Of a stretch of 64,000 nucleotides of DNA, positions 10,544 to 23,100 are shown one piece after another (within the stretch, counting starts at the first letter, position 1; every line of letters begins with the position of its first letter). This DNA is from Asterias rubens. Taxonomy: Eukaryota > Echinodermata > Asteroidea > Forcipulatida > Asteriidae. The translations under genes were made by a program, and so were the position numbers. Under the pieces are notes generated by a model that saw only the letters and a list, made by a program, of their open reading frames with translations, had not been told where the DNA came from and searched no databases. Location: NCBI RefSeq assembly GCF_902459465.1, contig NC_047082.1, positions 8,101,407-8,165,406 of the forward strand. The letters run 5' to 3'.

Positions 10544-11012
10544 GTGCCGGTGTCAGATACAATTGTGTCCTCCATGCAATACTGTCCGCTCCGGGCACTT
10601 TTGCATATGCAATCGTGTCCGGTTGACATGTAAATGACTGTACATGTATGTGCGCGCGTAAGCGAGCGTGCATGCACTGAACCTATGTATGCAGCATGAA
10701 TATTCACTTATTTTATGATTGCAGCTAATACCCAAAGGCCGAACATTTCCCATGTCATCATTCATGACAAGCACTTAGCTTGAAAAAATGGCTAACGTGT
10801 TCCGTCGACCAAGGGCGTTTAATTTACTGCAAGGACGCGGCGGACACAACTGCATATGCAAATGTGTCCGGGCGGACACAATTGCATTATGCAGCAGCGG
10901 CCAGGCGGACACGATTGCATGTGCAAAACCATCCGGAGTACATTATTGCATATGCAATAATGTCCTCCGGATAGTATTGTATAGAGGACATAATTGCATG
11001 CGACACCGGCAC
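10544..11012. mobile_element. Fold-back element with GTGCCGGTGTC ends and repeated GGACACAATTGCAT modules
   Basis: Ends are GTGCCGGTGTC and GACACCGGCAC. Inside, modules of the form GGACACAATTGCATATGCAA recur in both orientations (for example near 10602, 10850, 10875, 10907, 10945 and 10986), so much of the 469 bp can fold on itself. One module contains the octamer-like ATGCAAAT. Confidence 0.85.
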
Positions 11013-11149
11013 TCTACCAACAGCCCCATGTTGACAGTTTCCCTATTTTGTGAATCTTTGTTCATAAGTGCCAGTCAGAGGGCATTTAACCTGAAACTTC
11101 TGTTCCATGTTTTAGATGAAACCTGGGAAGCAGCAGCAGAGAGAACACC

Positions 11150-11508
11150 TTAAAGACACTGGACACGTTTGGTAATTGTCAAAGACCAGTGTTCTCACTT
11201 GGTATATCACAACAAAAGCATAAAATAACAAACCTGTGAAAATTTGGGCTCAATCGGTCATCGAAATTGTGAGAAAATCATGAAAGAAAAAACACCCTTG
11301 TTGATGAATTTGTGTGCATTCAGATAGGAATAAAAGCCTTATAGTTATTGAAGTCTTATTATTTTAAATTACTTCTTTCTCAAAAAGTCTGTGCATCAGA
11401 GGGAGTCGTTTCCCACAATGTTTTATACTATCAACAGCTCTCCAATGCTCATTACCAAGTCAGTTTTTAAGTTAATATTTGAGTAAATCCCAAACGTGTT
11501 CATTTAAA
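11150..11508. mobile_element. Fold-back MITE, TTAAAGGCAGTGG family (diverged)
   Basis: Starts TTAAAGACACTGGACACGTT with GGTAATTGTCAAAGACCAG and ends AAACGTGTTCATTTAAA. The internal AACAAACCTGTGAAAATTTG is shared with the other family members. Confidence 0.85.
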
Positions 11509-11844
11509 GGAGATGTGGCTTTTTATTTTAATTATATTTAATTGGAATTCTTTTAAAGTACCATGGGTTGATGAATAATCTGAAGTGAATTAGTCCTCCC
11601 TAAACGTCCTTTAGCTAGAAATGGTTAGTTAATTTAATTTATTTGATCAAATATGATTTTATACGAAAATTAATAATAAGGTATATCATTAGTTTAGGAA
11701 AACTATCCATGCAAGAGAGGGGCAATTTAGTGGTTTTAAGCTTGGTTTGAATATGCTGAATGCTTAGGAGTACATGTACATATTTGTTCTTGAGGATTGC
11801 CACAACCAAACTTCAAACACACAATTTTTTCCCTTTCTAACACT

Positions 11845-12015
11845 GTGTTATTTGATTTTTACCCACACATTGTCGAGTACCCGGCACTTTCCCCGAGTCC
11901 CGTGAAAGAAAGCAATCCACCAGCATATTACTCGGGCGGGATTCGGACCCAATACCTTTGGCATTCTAGGCCAGATGTCTTACCACTAGACCATCAACAT
12001 TGCCCTGTAGCTAGA
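11845..12015 (-). repeat. tRNA-derived SINE (minus)
   Basis: On the minus strand, TGATGGTCTAGTGGTAAGAC is a Gly/Glu-type A box and GGGTCCGAATCCC a B box, followed by CACGGGACTCGGGGAAAGTG. The body is shared with the copies at 24055 and 33905. Confidence 0.75.
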
Positions 12016-12990
12016 GGCAGTTTGAATCTTATATTTTAGCACTATAGGTAACGCTCCAAACTATGATGCTAAATTTGAATAATAATGAATGAGTGATATT
12101 GATTGGTTTTGCCCATACACCAATCATGTATTGTGTATTAGTGCCATCAAACAACATTGGAATAATGAATGAAATGAGCAAATTGATTGGTCTAAAAGTT
12201 CTGCTTAGACAACCAATGAGATACCTTACCTTTAAATAGAAAAATTATATGAACAATCCTTTATTTTTGTCAAACTGAGTATTATTCGAGTAACGGCTTC
12301 ATACTTAATCTGAGTATTAACTATTATAATAATTTCACTATGAGTTAACTTGATTATGCCATAAACTGACGTTTAATTAGATTGCTAATGAGTTGTTAAT
12401 TTTTTGATATTGTGTGAGTAATACATGCAACAATTAATCAGAAATTTATGATTATTTTGGATTACATCATTCCCATAATTGATTTAGGCAAAGTCTTTAA
12501 TATAAAGGCAAAAGCTAAAATAGTTTTAAAAACAAACTATCATGAGAAAAGCAAGAGGTTGATTAGTTTAATAAAGTCTATAATTATTTAGTTATAATTT
12601 ACTTCTATCGATTATAGTTTATCAATCAAGGATTAGAGCAATGTATTGTTTACAATGTTAAATTGAGATGCGACTGTTTCACTGGTTCACACTCCTGTGT
12701 TCCGACACCCCTAGCAAGCATGTATGCTTCGTTATTGCATAGAGCAAGGAACAGAAGAAGTTCCAACTCCAGTCTTAATCCCAGAAGCTAAAGTTAATCT
12801 GATTAGTTTTGTATCCCCAGCAACACAAATTTTGAAATGAAAAACACATTTTGAAAAAAGCACCTCTTCAAGTATAACCGAGCCTTTATAAAACCAACGA
12901 CTGTAACTGTTAAGAGTTTCAAAAAATAAAATCAGCTGCCATTTTATAACTTGTTATTTAATCCAAACACAGATGTGAAATTTTCCCAGT
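12016..12990. other. AT-rich intergenic, no gene seen
   Basis: No splice-consistent coding exon, RNA gene or clear repeat is visible. The sequence is AT-rich with scattered homopolymers. Confidence 0.55.
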
Positions 12991-12994
12991 TTTG

Positions 12995-13110
12995 TGGTAA
13001 AAAATCAACAGGCAATACATCACTCTGGTGGGATTCGAGCCCAAGACCTTGCATTGTCAAAGCAGATGTCTTACCAATTAAAGCATCGAGCTATACCGGT
13101 GGTTATAGAA
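12995..13110 (-). repeat. tRNA-derived SINE (minus)
   Basis: The complement reads TATAGCTCGATGCTTTAATT GGTAAGACATCTG, then GGGCTCGAATCCCACC. This is the same head type as 11845-12015, but the stems do not close as a functional tRNA. Confidence 0.72.
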
Positions 13111-13434
13111 GCAGTTCCAATCCCCTTTATTAGCAGACATACATTGAGGATAAAGAATATAGCTTGTTTTTACCCTTGCACAAATGTGTACTTCCCCCCG
13201 AGTTCTGTGTACAAATCACTCGCTGCCACTTTGTTTGGATGATCTAGTCACCAGGGATTGATAAATACAAAATGATTCGGACCAGACCAAATACTGGCAG
13301 TGGCTGCAAGGTGGGTTAAAAAAAAGTGAATTATTTCATAAAATCCATGTTAAAAAAAATGAAAAAATGAGGCTTTGCATGGTTTCACCTGTGTCATGTC
13401 TTATAAGTCGTTACATCTCCTTCTCATGAGGTCC

Positions 13435-13601
13435 TTAAGGAAGCCGACTCCTGAAGAATTTCTCCCAAACGTCACGTTCCTTGGTGGGTAGATCTTTCGG
13501 CGTAATATAAGACAGCAACCCTTGCTTGGTAGATGCATAAAGCAGAATCCAACACGTCTCAAGTGTACTGTCACTTGGGTCAGAGGTATTCGCGGTTTCA
13601 T
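13435..13601 (-). CDS. Exon-like ORF of unknown function
   Basis: Not recognised. On the minus strand an acceptor (TACTTCAACAG, AG at 13603-13602) is followed by 54 open codons reading ETANTSDPSDSTLETCWILL, then YASTKQGLLSYITPKDLPTK, then ERDVWEKFFRSRLP and a TAA at 13437-13435. Composition and codon use look protein-like (no low complexity). It could be the last exon of an unseen gene or a remnant. It is phase-compatible with KHDRBS exon 7, but KHDRBS has a far better terminal exon at 17252-17140, so that link is probably chance. Confidence 0.3.
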
Positions 13602-13736
13602 CTGTTGAAGTATTGGTAATTAAAAAGATATTGAGTAAATAAAATAAGCCGTTGCAAACTGCTAACCAACCAGCAGGACCTATAGTATAAAAGCAAAAAT
13701 ATAGTTAATGGGCTGATGTTTCGACCCTAGCAGAGA

Positions 13737-13895
13737 CCTTTCTTGAAGACTACAAAAGAAGAGTCTTTCTTGAAGACTACAAAAGAAGAGTCTTTCTTGA
13801 AGACTACAAAAGAAGAGTCTTTCTTGAAGACTACAAAAGAAGAGTCTTTCTTGAAGACTTCAAAAGAAGAGTCTTTCTTGAAGACTACAAAAGAA
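13737..13895. repeat. 27-bp tandem repeat, 6 copies
   Basis: TCTTTCTTGAAGACTACAAA AGAAGAG repeats six times. It begins exactly where a copy of the dispersed GTTTCGACCCTAGCAGAGTC repeat would continue, so the array grew out of that element. Confidence 0.93.
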
Positions 13896-14274
13896 TGAGT
13901 TTAAATTTTTTTTTTATTGTCACGATTTAATATGTTAAAAAAATTAGACAAAGTTGTTTGGGGGGCTGACTCCGCCTACCCCTTTTGTGACGTCAATCGA
14001 GGCAGACTTTGCCTGCAATGCGTACAGTAACCAAACGTGCAAAGTACATGTACGGCCATAGTCGTGAGTTTTGAAACAATTTGTTATTGCATTTTCCGGC
14101 AATGCCAAAAATAATAAAATAATAAGTTCATCCATTTCCTCAGGCTATAAGGATTTGTTTTTTTCTTATAGCCCTTTTTTGTTTAATCTTGTTTTTTGTT
14201 TTTGCATAACATAATCAAATGGATCAAACCAAACAACTATTCACTCAAGAATTTCTCAAGGTTGTGTCTTGCAA

Positions 14275-14660
14275 AGTTAGTACAAAGGCTGTTTGAGGTG
14301 ACCCACTACCCTGGGGAGTTTACAATGATTTCAAGGCACCGGAAACTATTGGTAATTTACTCCAAACAAATTTTAGCACAAAACTCACTTGGAAACGAGC
14401 AATGGAGAGCTGTTGATATACAAAACATTGTGAGAAACGGCTCCCTCTGAAGTGACGTAGTTTGTGAGAACGAAGTAATCTCTCACTCAAAACACTTCAG
14501 ACTTAAAGCCTTTTATTATGCATGAGGGTGATTTTTTTCGTGCACTATTCTCTTGCAACTTCAATGACTAATTGAGTCCAAATGTTTATAGATTTGTTAT
14601 TGTGTGGATATGTTGGGACACACCAAGTGAGACTACCATTACTTTGACGACTACCGGTAA
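14275..14660. mobile_element. Degenerate TTAAAGGCAGTGG-family MITE
   Basis: AACATTGTGAGAAACGGCTC CCTCTGAAGTGACGTAGTTT and TTCAATGACTAATTGAGTCC are family internal segments. Both termini have decayed. Confidence 0.6.
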
Positions 14661-14664
14661 ACAT

Positions 14665-16385
14665 TTTAACAAGAATGCTTTATAAACTTGTTTATGTGCG
14701 TTTGTTTATCGTTTCAATGTAATTACGATATTTGTTCACTTCTGAATTTTTTCATAATTATCGAAAAACTAGAAACATTTATGCTTTCAAGAAGACAATA
14801 CTTGATGCCATGAGGGTGACGTTGCTTTGTTATACCTCCATATGCTATGACACAGCGGCTGAACAAAACGGAGCTCAAACATAAACACATGTGATGACAT
14901 GACAAGGCTTTTTGAGAATCTTTCTGAAAAGCACCGGAGAATGGTATTTAAAATGACTGGTTTTTTTTACTCAAACCAACTTCCTTATTGATTTAAACAG
15001 ATTTCAGCTAAGATCACTAGTCAGTTTCATTAAATTTTAAAAGCAAGTTGCCCAATTTAGAACCCTGCCCACTTTTCATCGAGATTGTATTTTTACTTTT
15101 ATTTTTAAGTGTAACTGGTGGTAATATTTATCCAAAGTTAACAATAAAGTAAAATGATTACAAAAAAAGACCCAGAATAAACATGAATGATTAACATTTA
15201 TTTATTAGTTTGTGATTACATTTTTTATTTAACTTTTTAGATTATTAGGCAATTTGACGCTTACATGAATATATCTCTTGCAGGTTTAAACAAACAGTTT
15301 TTTAGCGGATTGACTTTATGAGTTTAAAACATTACATGTTATATGATTTAATGAGATAACTTTAATGCTACTTTTCCATTAACATGTGTGTTAAGCTCAA
15401 GTTAGACTAAATCTTATCACAATAGCCAGTAAAAGGCATATCAAGAGCACTGAAAATGGACTTGATTAAGAGAAATGCAAACGGAAACTTTAGTTTTATA
15501 TGGCCAGAAGTACCCCCCCCCCCCCTTAAAAAATGGTGGACCCTTATGCCCCCTAAGATTTTAGGCTACAGTTTCGGAGATGCTCTCAGCTCTGTTTACA
15601 CATCTTTATTTTACAGTTCAACAAAATACTGGTCACTTGATTAAGACATTTATTTGACAAATTAAGTAAAATTAAAATGACTGATAATAGTCATTGTTTA
15701 TATGATAAACATTTAGTTGTTTTCCAACATTTAAGATACATTTCAAGTTTTGTTTTATGTTGTAAAAGTTTATGCTAATGGTTTACACAATATTACTTTA
15801 TTTTGAATATTGATACTACATTTATGGGTTTTAAAGACCAATAAATGACTGCCATTTTAGTGTACATAAACATTATTTATTTCTCTTAAATGAGGGTAAC
15901 AAAATAACATGATCATTATTTTGTTAAACTGAACTGAAACCTGTAATACCAAGTACTGGTTCTGACCTAGGTGTATTTAACACAAAAACAAAACTACAAA
16001 AACTACAACTACCAATAAGCTTAAAATGTCACATAAAATGCTGATTATTTTTCGCTTCACTGTTAAGTTAAAATCTATAATGGTTTAGCTTTAGATGGTT
16101 TACATGTTATCATAACCTTGCTAAGAAACGTTAGTTTAGCCTTTGACCATTAAACAAAAACAAAAAACATTGAAAGAGAAAATTTATTGTGTTAGACTCT
16201 GAAACACAAACATAAAGTCTTTACTTAATTCTGATTGTTAACACTAAGATAAAACAATTAACTCCTATCAGAGTAAGCTTAAAATGAAGATGGTTTAACA
16301 GAAAGAATAGTGGGTATATTAGTTCTTGCTAGCCCGATTAATCAACAAATAAGTGTAAGTTTTTAAATAGTTTGGTTTAAACAAA
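14665..16385. other. AT-rich intergenic, no gene seen
   Basis: Long AT-rich stretch with a C13 run at 15513-15525. No exon, RNA gene or clear repeat can be supported. Confidence 0.55.
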
Positions 16386-16389
16386 GAAA

Positions 16390-16472
16390 ACTTGACTAGA
16401 GCAGGACATGAACCGATGACCTCCGGATTAACGTAACATCGCTCTACTATTTGAGCTATCTAGCCACTCTCT
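16390..16472 (-). repeat. tRNA-like sequence (minus), decayed tRNA or SINE head
   Basis: The complement begins GGCTAGATAGCTCAAATAGT and ends CTGCTCTAGTC. The 7-bp acceptor stem GGCTAGA/TCTAGTC and the D stem GCTC/GAGC pair, and GGTTCATGTCC sits in the B-box place. The anticodon and T stems do not close, so I do not call a functional tRNA. Confidence 0.5.
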
Positions 16473-16744
16473 TTATTAGCCACTACCTTTGTTCAGGGTT
16501 GGCTAAATTATTTTCCTACTTGATTAAAACTAATTTGTGTTTAAAGTGGAGAAGAGGTATTGTAAAGTTTATACGCATTTATACTACACCACACCAGAGA
16601 AAGTTGATATCCGCGTTTTTCATGGTATATTTCTCCAAGTTAAACAACAGACTTCACCAAGTTCTTTGATCATGTCATGCCCCTTTAATGCTTGGAATGA
16701 AGAGCATGTTGCATATGAGTGTTAAGATGTTTATTGTATTAAAC

Positions 16745-16898
16745 CTGGGGTCGATTTCACAAAGAGTTAGGAATCGTCTTATCTCGAGTTAGGACGAGTT
16801 AATCGTCCTAACTTAGGACCAGCCATACGTTTTTAATATCTCCTAGGACTAGTCCCAAGTTAGGACTAGTCCTAACTCTTCGTGAAATCGACCCCTGG
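16745..16898. mobile_element. Short inverted-repeat MITE (TCGATTTCACAAAGAGTTAGGA family)
   Basis: CTGGGGTCGATTTCACAAAG at the left is mirrored by CTTCGTGAAATCGACCCCTGG at the right. AGTTAGGACGAGTTAATCGT and the inverse CCTAACTCTTCG lie inside. It is about 240 bp beyond the KHDRBS stop codon. Confidence 0.9.
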
Positions 16899-17139
16899 TG
16901 TGTGATATATCAACTGGCAGTATCTTTAAACAAAATAATTGTCAAGTACACTCTGAATGAAAGATTTTGGATTTATATGAAATTTTGAAAATTATGAGTG
17001 GTCAAGGCTTGATGTTTCAGTTGAGAATGGAAAAAAATAAAAATGGAAACAAATAAAACTGGTGAAATTTCAGGTTTAAAGGATGATATTATCCCCCATT
17101 TTAAGGCCGTCTACTCAATCCGTTTGTAATAATATCAAA

Positions 17140-20100
17140 TCAATACCGGTAGGGATGGGTGCGCTGCATGCCTTTCTGAGGGGGAAATGAGGTTGGGGCC
17201 TTCAGACGTGCCCCTGCGTCACCCCAACTCTGCCCGTTGTTAACACCCCCACCTGGTAGTAATCAAAAGAAAAGAAAGAAGAAACATGCTAAGAACTATT
17301 AGCAGCATTGGTTAATAATAGCGCTGGTTACTTTTGTGAGTGCTATCTGAGTAATAATAATACTCTGGCCATCGCATGCATCTGACATTTTCATTTCAAA
17401 ATGTCGTCGCGTTTTCAAGATTGTCTCAGATTCAGTTTTTTGGGCATAAAACCCGTTATCTTTTTAAAACATTACATCAAAGTGAAATGTTTCTCAAAAT
17501 GCTTTATACTTTCAAACGCTGCTGCAGGCTTCTAACCAAAAGGTTTTAAATTGCCGTTAATTTTAAGCGTGATTACCAAAGGTATACCTACCATTTAAAG
17601 GCAGTGGACACTATTGGTAATTGGTCAAAATAATTATTAGCATAAAACCTTACTTGGTAATGAGTAATGGGGAGAGGTTGATAGTATAAAACATTGTGAG
17701 AAACGACTCCCTCTGAAGGGGAGTAGTTTACGAAAAAGAAGTAAATTTCACGAATTTGATTTTGAGACCTCAAGTTAGGAATTTGAGGTCCTGAAATCAA
17801 GCATCTTAAAGCACACAACTTCGTGTGACAAGGGTGTTTTGTTCTTTCATAGTTATCTCGCAACTCCAACGACCAATTGAGCTCAAATTTGCACAGGTTT
17901 GTTATTTTATGCATATGTTGAGATACAGCAAGTAAGAAGACTTTGACAATAACCAATAGTGTCCACTGGCTTTAAATGATATTGAAAACAATGACTAGGG
18001 AGACTCACCATAGCCCGATTGTCCAAAGTTGTTATCAGTTGTCATACCTTGGTATCCAGAAGGACTGAGAGAGAAATTAGACATTAATTGAAAGATTAAA
18101 TATAAAACATGATTCAGGTAATTGCACAGCTGGGCAGAAATATCATCAATTTCTGTCTGCCATGTTATTCAAAACACAAAAGCAATGTTTGAAGGTTTCA
18201 GGTCCTAATCATATTTTGTAACTTTAAGGTAAAGTAAAGTCTGTCCTGAGCCAATATGGTTCATCAGGCTGGTGTTTATAGCCGTTTCATTGGCTTTAAA
18301 CGACTGAAAATATTTGTATTCCTCCTGGACAGGATACCAGTCAATCACAGGTTACTCCCCAGCTCTCACCGGTACCCATTTGTACAACTCGGGGGAGAGA
18401 CACAATTATGATTAAATGCCTTGCTCAAGGACACAAGTGTTGTGACTGACCAGGCCCAGGTCAGGATTCAAACCCACATTCGGTAAATTACAGAACTTAA
18501 GTCCACTGCCCTTGACTGCTCGGCCATGACACCCAACAAATTGAATAAAGAGGATGTCGTTTCTTAGTCCATTACTGAATTTATTGCCTATACTAAGGTG
18601 ACGTCTGAAATGAGCTTGTTCTATAAGTCCTTTTTCCTCTTGCATTTAATACTGCCATTTGTTCTTAATAATATAATAATATTTAAATCATTTGTGTCAT
18701 TTCATGACAGCATACAGCCCGCTGTTTTGTCTCCACAAACTGGCGGAGCATATATTCTGCTAGTTGTATTCCAGAATCAGATCTATGTTTTTTTTTATTA
18801 ATCGCTACTCACTAGTTACAACACACTGTGCATGAACAACTCTTAAAAGGGATAAGGAGTAACTCCAAACCAGCAAACAGCAACATTTTGAAAGATTGAA
18901 AGGAAATGTGCCCCTTTAATGGCGATACATTTTCACTTACCCTCCTGAAGTGTTGAATCCTTCTCCCCTTGCACTGTAACCTTCATTATACTGAATGGGT
19001 AAAGAAATTAATCTAAGTTAAAGGCAGTGGACACTATTGGTAATTACTCAAAATAATTTTTTGCATAAAACCTTACTTGGTTACAAGTAATGGGGAGAGG
19101 TTGGTAATATAAAACATTGTGAGAAAGAAGTAATTTTTCACGAATTTGATTTTGAGACCTCAAGTTTAGAATTTGAGGTCTCAAAATCAAGCATCTGAAA
19201 GCACACAACTTCGTGGGATAAAGATGTTTTTTCTTTCACAGTTATCTCGCAACTCCGACGACCAATTAAGCTCAAATGTTCACAGGTTTGTTATTTTATG
19301 CATATGTTGAGACACACCAAGTGAGGAGACCTGTCTTTGACAATTACCAATAGTGTCCACTGGCTTTAACAAACAAAATGTAACTATCGTTGCATCAGTG
19401 CTGTAGAAAAATTGTATCTTTTTTTGGCAAAAATATTGTACCTCATACAAAAATAATCGCCACAAAAAATGTTAATTCTCAATCTCGACACCTACTTGTA
19501 GTGTGTGTACGTCTTTGATATTTTACGCGAGATACAACGTTTTGACAATTTTAACCTTGCCGTTAACCTAGGTGCTATTTTAGGAGATACAACATTTTTG
19601 CACTGATATGTCACTGCGATGTACAGTCACACTCATCATGCCAAGGCTAAGCTTCATTAAGCTGTCATCTTGTAATTCAAGAGCTTAATACAGGCCTCGA
19701 ATTTCATCTTCAAAAGGGCAAGGCCATTTTGATTTTGCAAAGGGGCACTTCCATTAGAAATCTTTAAAGTCCATGGGATCATTTTGAAGGGGCACCAAGG
19801 CCAAGACCAGGGCAACGAAGGCCACAGACAAGTATTCTAAATGTGTTTTTTACTTTTTTAATGTATGTATATTTTAAAATCCTTAGGGGAACGCTGGAGG
19901 GTCGGAGTATTTCATGTTGTTCTAAACCAATGTGACCAATAAACAAATAAATAAAATTAATGACTGAAATGAAAGATAACTCACTTCGCCTTGCACTCCT
20001 TGCGGTGGTGGGGGCATTCTACCTGAATTAAACTGCCCCGGTGATTGTTGCTGCCTTCCAAAGCCCCCTTGATAACCCCCTCTACTTCCTGCGACTCCTC

Positions 20101-23100
20101 CTCCCCTGATAGAAGGGCTAGGCGCCCCACCAGGAGGACCAGGAAAAGGCCTCCCAGGGGGGCCTTGTGGACCCTGTGGGGGTGAGGGGAACCTCCCATG
20201 CATATTAGGAGGAGCTCCCCTTCCCATGGGTCCGGGGTGGGACATTGCACCTCTGGAACCAGCATTACTGACACCACGTCCGGTGCCTGCTGGAGGTTCA
20301 TTGTAGGAACCACTGATGATGGCGAGCTCTCTGAGCTGACTCTGTCTGATTTCATCATTAGGGTCCTATGGTAAACAGATGGGAAACACGAAGAGATTAG
20401 AGTGACGATCAAATTGTTTCAAATCCATCAAATCAAAGCAAAGTGTGCTTTTGATGGACTCAGCACTGTCAGGGCTCACATATGATCAAAAAGCCATTTG
20501 TGTGTTAGATTTAAATATTGTCTGGTACAAAGGCGTGCTTGATCACAAGTTACCGCTTAAATTTGAATTCCTTAGACTATAGAAACAGTTGCTATGTAAC
20601 ATGATAAGGGGCAACATTTTGCGTAGTTACGGCACCCATACACAATTCTGAATGGATGTGTGTGGCACAATGTTACCAGGGTCTGCTCATCTGGAGGATG
20701 CTATACAAAGTCTTGACCCGAACCATTTGACATAGCAACTGTCTCTTAAGTCTACGGAATTCTGTAAGCGGTACATTGTGACTAAGCAAGTCATTGTACC
20801 AGACAGTATTCAAAGTCAACTCGGAAATGGCCTGTTGATGATGCCAGATACAGTTGCGATTGGATTCTATTGTAAAGTGCGTTAAGGCAAAACTGACAAT
20901 CTCTTTATATAAACATTATACAGATGTCTCCCTCTCGTTGTTACAAATAAATAGATGAATGAAGACTCACCGGGATGAGATATTTGCGCACTTCAGCAAT
21001 GCCATACGCCAGTCTGTTGTAGGCATCAGCTGCCGGTGCGTAGACCTCTATTAACACATGGAGGTCTTCGTTAAGATGGGCATGTTTCTCTGATCCCTCT
21101 TCCCTCAATTCATCTTCCTGTTCATTAACGGGAGAAGAGGATAGTAATAGTAAGTAATTCATATTAAATAAGTAGGATTTGAAACTGGGTGGAAGTTTTA
21201 TTAGGCGAGGTTTTTTGCAGCTACACCATGTGAAAATCTCTTTTGAGTAGTGTTGGTTCTGAAAAGAACAATTAATTGGGGCATGGCCATTTGCTGGGGC
21301 AGACCGGAGGTAACGTGATCAGAGTGCAAAGACCGGCTGTTATTCCCCAGGGGCGACCCTAGGGACGGGAATTTGTGTAAAAAGTGTTTACAAGTACTTA
21401 CCTTTTTCTTGTCTCTTAATGACCCCCTTCCAAGTATAGACATTCTCGTTCCAGTCATTTCTTGCATTCGCTTCAAGGAATTTCCTCTCGGGCCAAGAAG
21501 TTTGCCGACAAAGTTAAACTGGAATCAAAACAAACAATTTACATCTTGTCTACCCTTTCATAAGTTTTCAGTGTGAATAAATTAAAGTAAAGGCAAAGTA
21601 TTCCTTCGTTTTGAACTGTTTGATTGTTATGTAGAATGTAGATGTACTAAATGCAGGAAGAATAATTAAGGAATACACAATATGAGAAGCGTAACACAGT
21701 CATGCTTCTCAGATTCAAATTATGGGCCATAAAAAAAATTCTCTTTTTTTATCTAGCCATATTCCGAGGTGAAATGTTTCTCAAAATGCTTTATTCTCTC
21801 AAACCCTAACCAAAGGTTGTTATTGCCATTAATTTAAAGAGAGTGATACGTTCCCATAATCCCTTTAAATCTGGATTGATCTGCCTTACTTTAAAGAGCC
21901 TGATGACAATTAAAGTAAAGCATCTTGCCCAAGGACACAAGTGTCATGGACGTCGGGAATCGAACCCACACCCTGATGACTTAACTGCTCAGCCATGGCT
22001 TGATTTGTAGATGATTTTACAAACCTTTGGATGTTCTTCAGTAGGGATAAGGACCCTGACTTCCAATTTGAGAGGCTTGTCTGTTATTATGTCAATATAT
22101 TTGGGTTGTTGTATTATGCCAGCTTCAAGTCTTTTTATTTCTGTGGAACACAAAAGAAAGGGGGTGAAAGGTCACAAGAAAGTTTGTTAAAATATCTTGG
22201 CAAGAATTTTGTAAAAAATACATTGGATTGTATTATAATTGTCTTATTATTATTCAAATAAATATGGGTTCCTTTTTTAATCTGCCAGTTGAGCATTATT
22301 GGACATGGTCACCTGTCTGTCAAAGCCTCTTGCATCAACCGAGCTTGAATTGGAGCGAAATAATAATAACTGAAATAACATTTTAGCAACATCCACATAT
22401 TATTAAATTGGGATTTTGAAAAGAATACTGAACCTCATAAGTCCCTGAATTACAAGGCACACATAGTTCTAATGATATTATATAAAAAAGGTCTTTGTTT
22501 GTTTGGTTTATTTGTGGTTTTAGAGGTAGGCCTGTTTTAAACTTGTAATATCATCGTGTTATAGGCACTCTGGACTTGTTGTCGGCTTGTTCTTAGTAGG
22601 ACTGTGATCAAGTCAGTGCATGGAGGTAGTTGCGATAAAGTAATCCTCCTGCCAACGGCGCATCGATCATCGCAACTATGCCTGGAGGTAGAAATAGCCT
22701 CCATATGGTCAGTGTCTGTCATGTCAGTGATGTCGTCACTCTACCACTCTACTACTCTCTGTCTGGTGTGGTGGAGTTACTCTGATTCTAAATAAATCTA
22801 ATTTTTATTGATTTGAATGATAAATGATATGAAAACTTGGGTCGGGAGGTAGAACTTCTTTATTTATAATTTACCAGATAACTTTCCGTATGGCGCCACC
22901 ACTTTTTCACTCATTTTTACAAAAGGGGATATCTCATTGAGGTAAATTAGATACTATATTATTTCATATCGAATGAAAAAGTGGTGGCGCCATACGGAAA
23001 CTTTTCCCTTATTTATGTGGTAGTAAAAACAAAAAGTCAAACAGGACCATCGATCGAGCGGGACAGTAGACAGAGAGAGAGGTCATCGAAGCTGTCCGTA

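Noticed and set aside
16390-16472. Functional tRNA on the minus strand
   Set aside because: Acceptor and D stems pair, but the anticodon and T stems do not.
17588-17956. Minus-strand 122-aa ORF
   Set aside because: It lies wholly within a TTAAAGGCAGTGG fold-back MITE; similar ORFs recur in other copies.
13435-18009. Alternative terminal exon of KHDRBS at 13601-13435
   Set aside because: It is phase-compatible, but the exon at 17252-17140 gives the conserved Sam68-like LKAPTS...HPYRY tail, so the distant exon is not needed.
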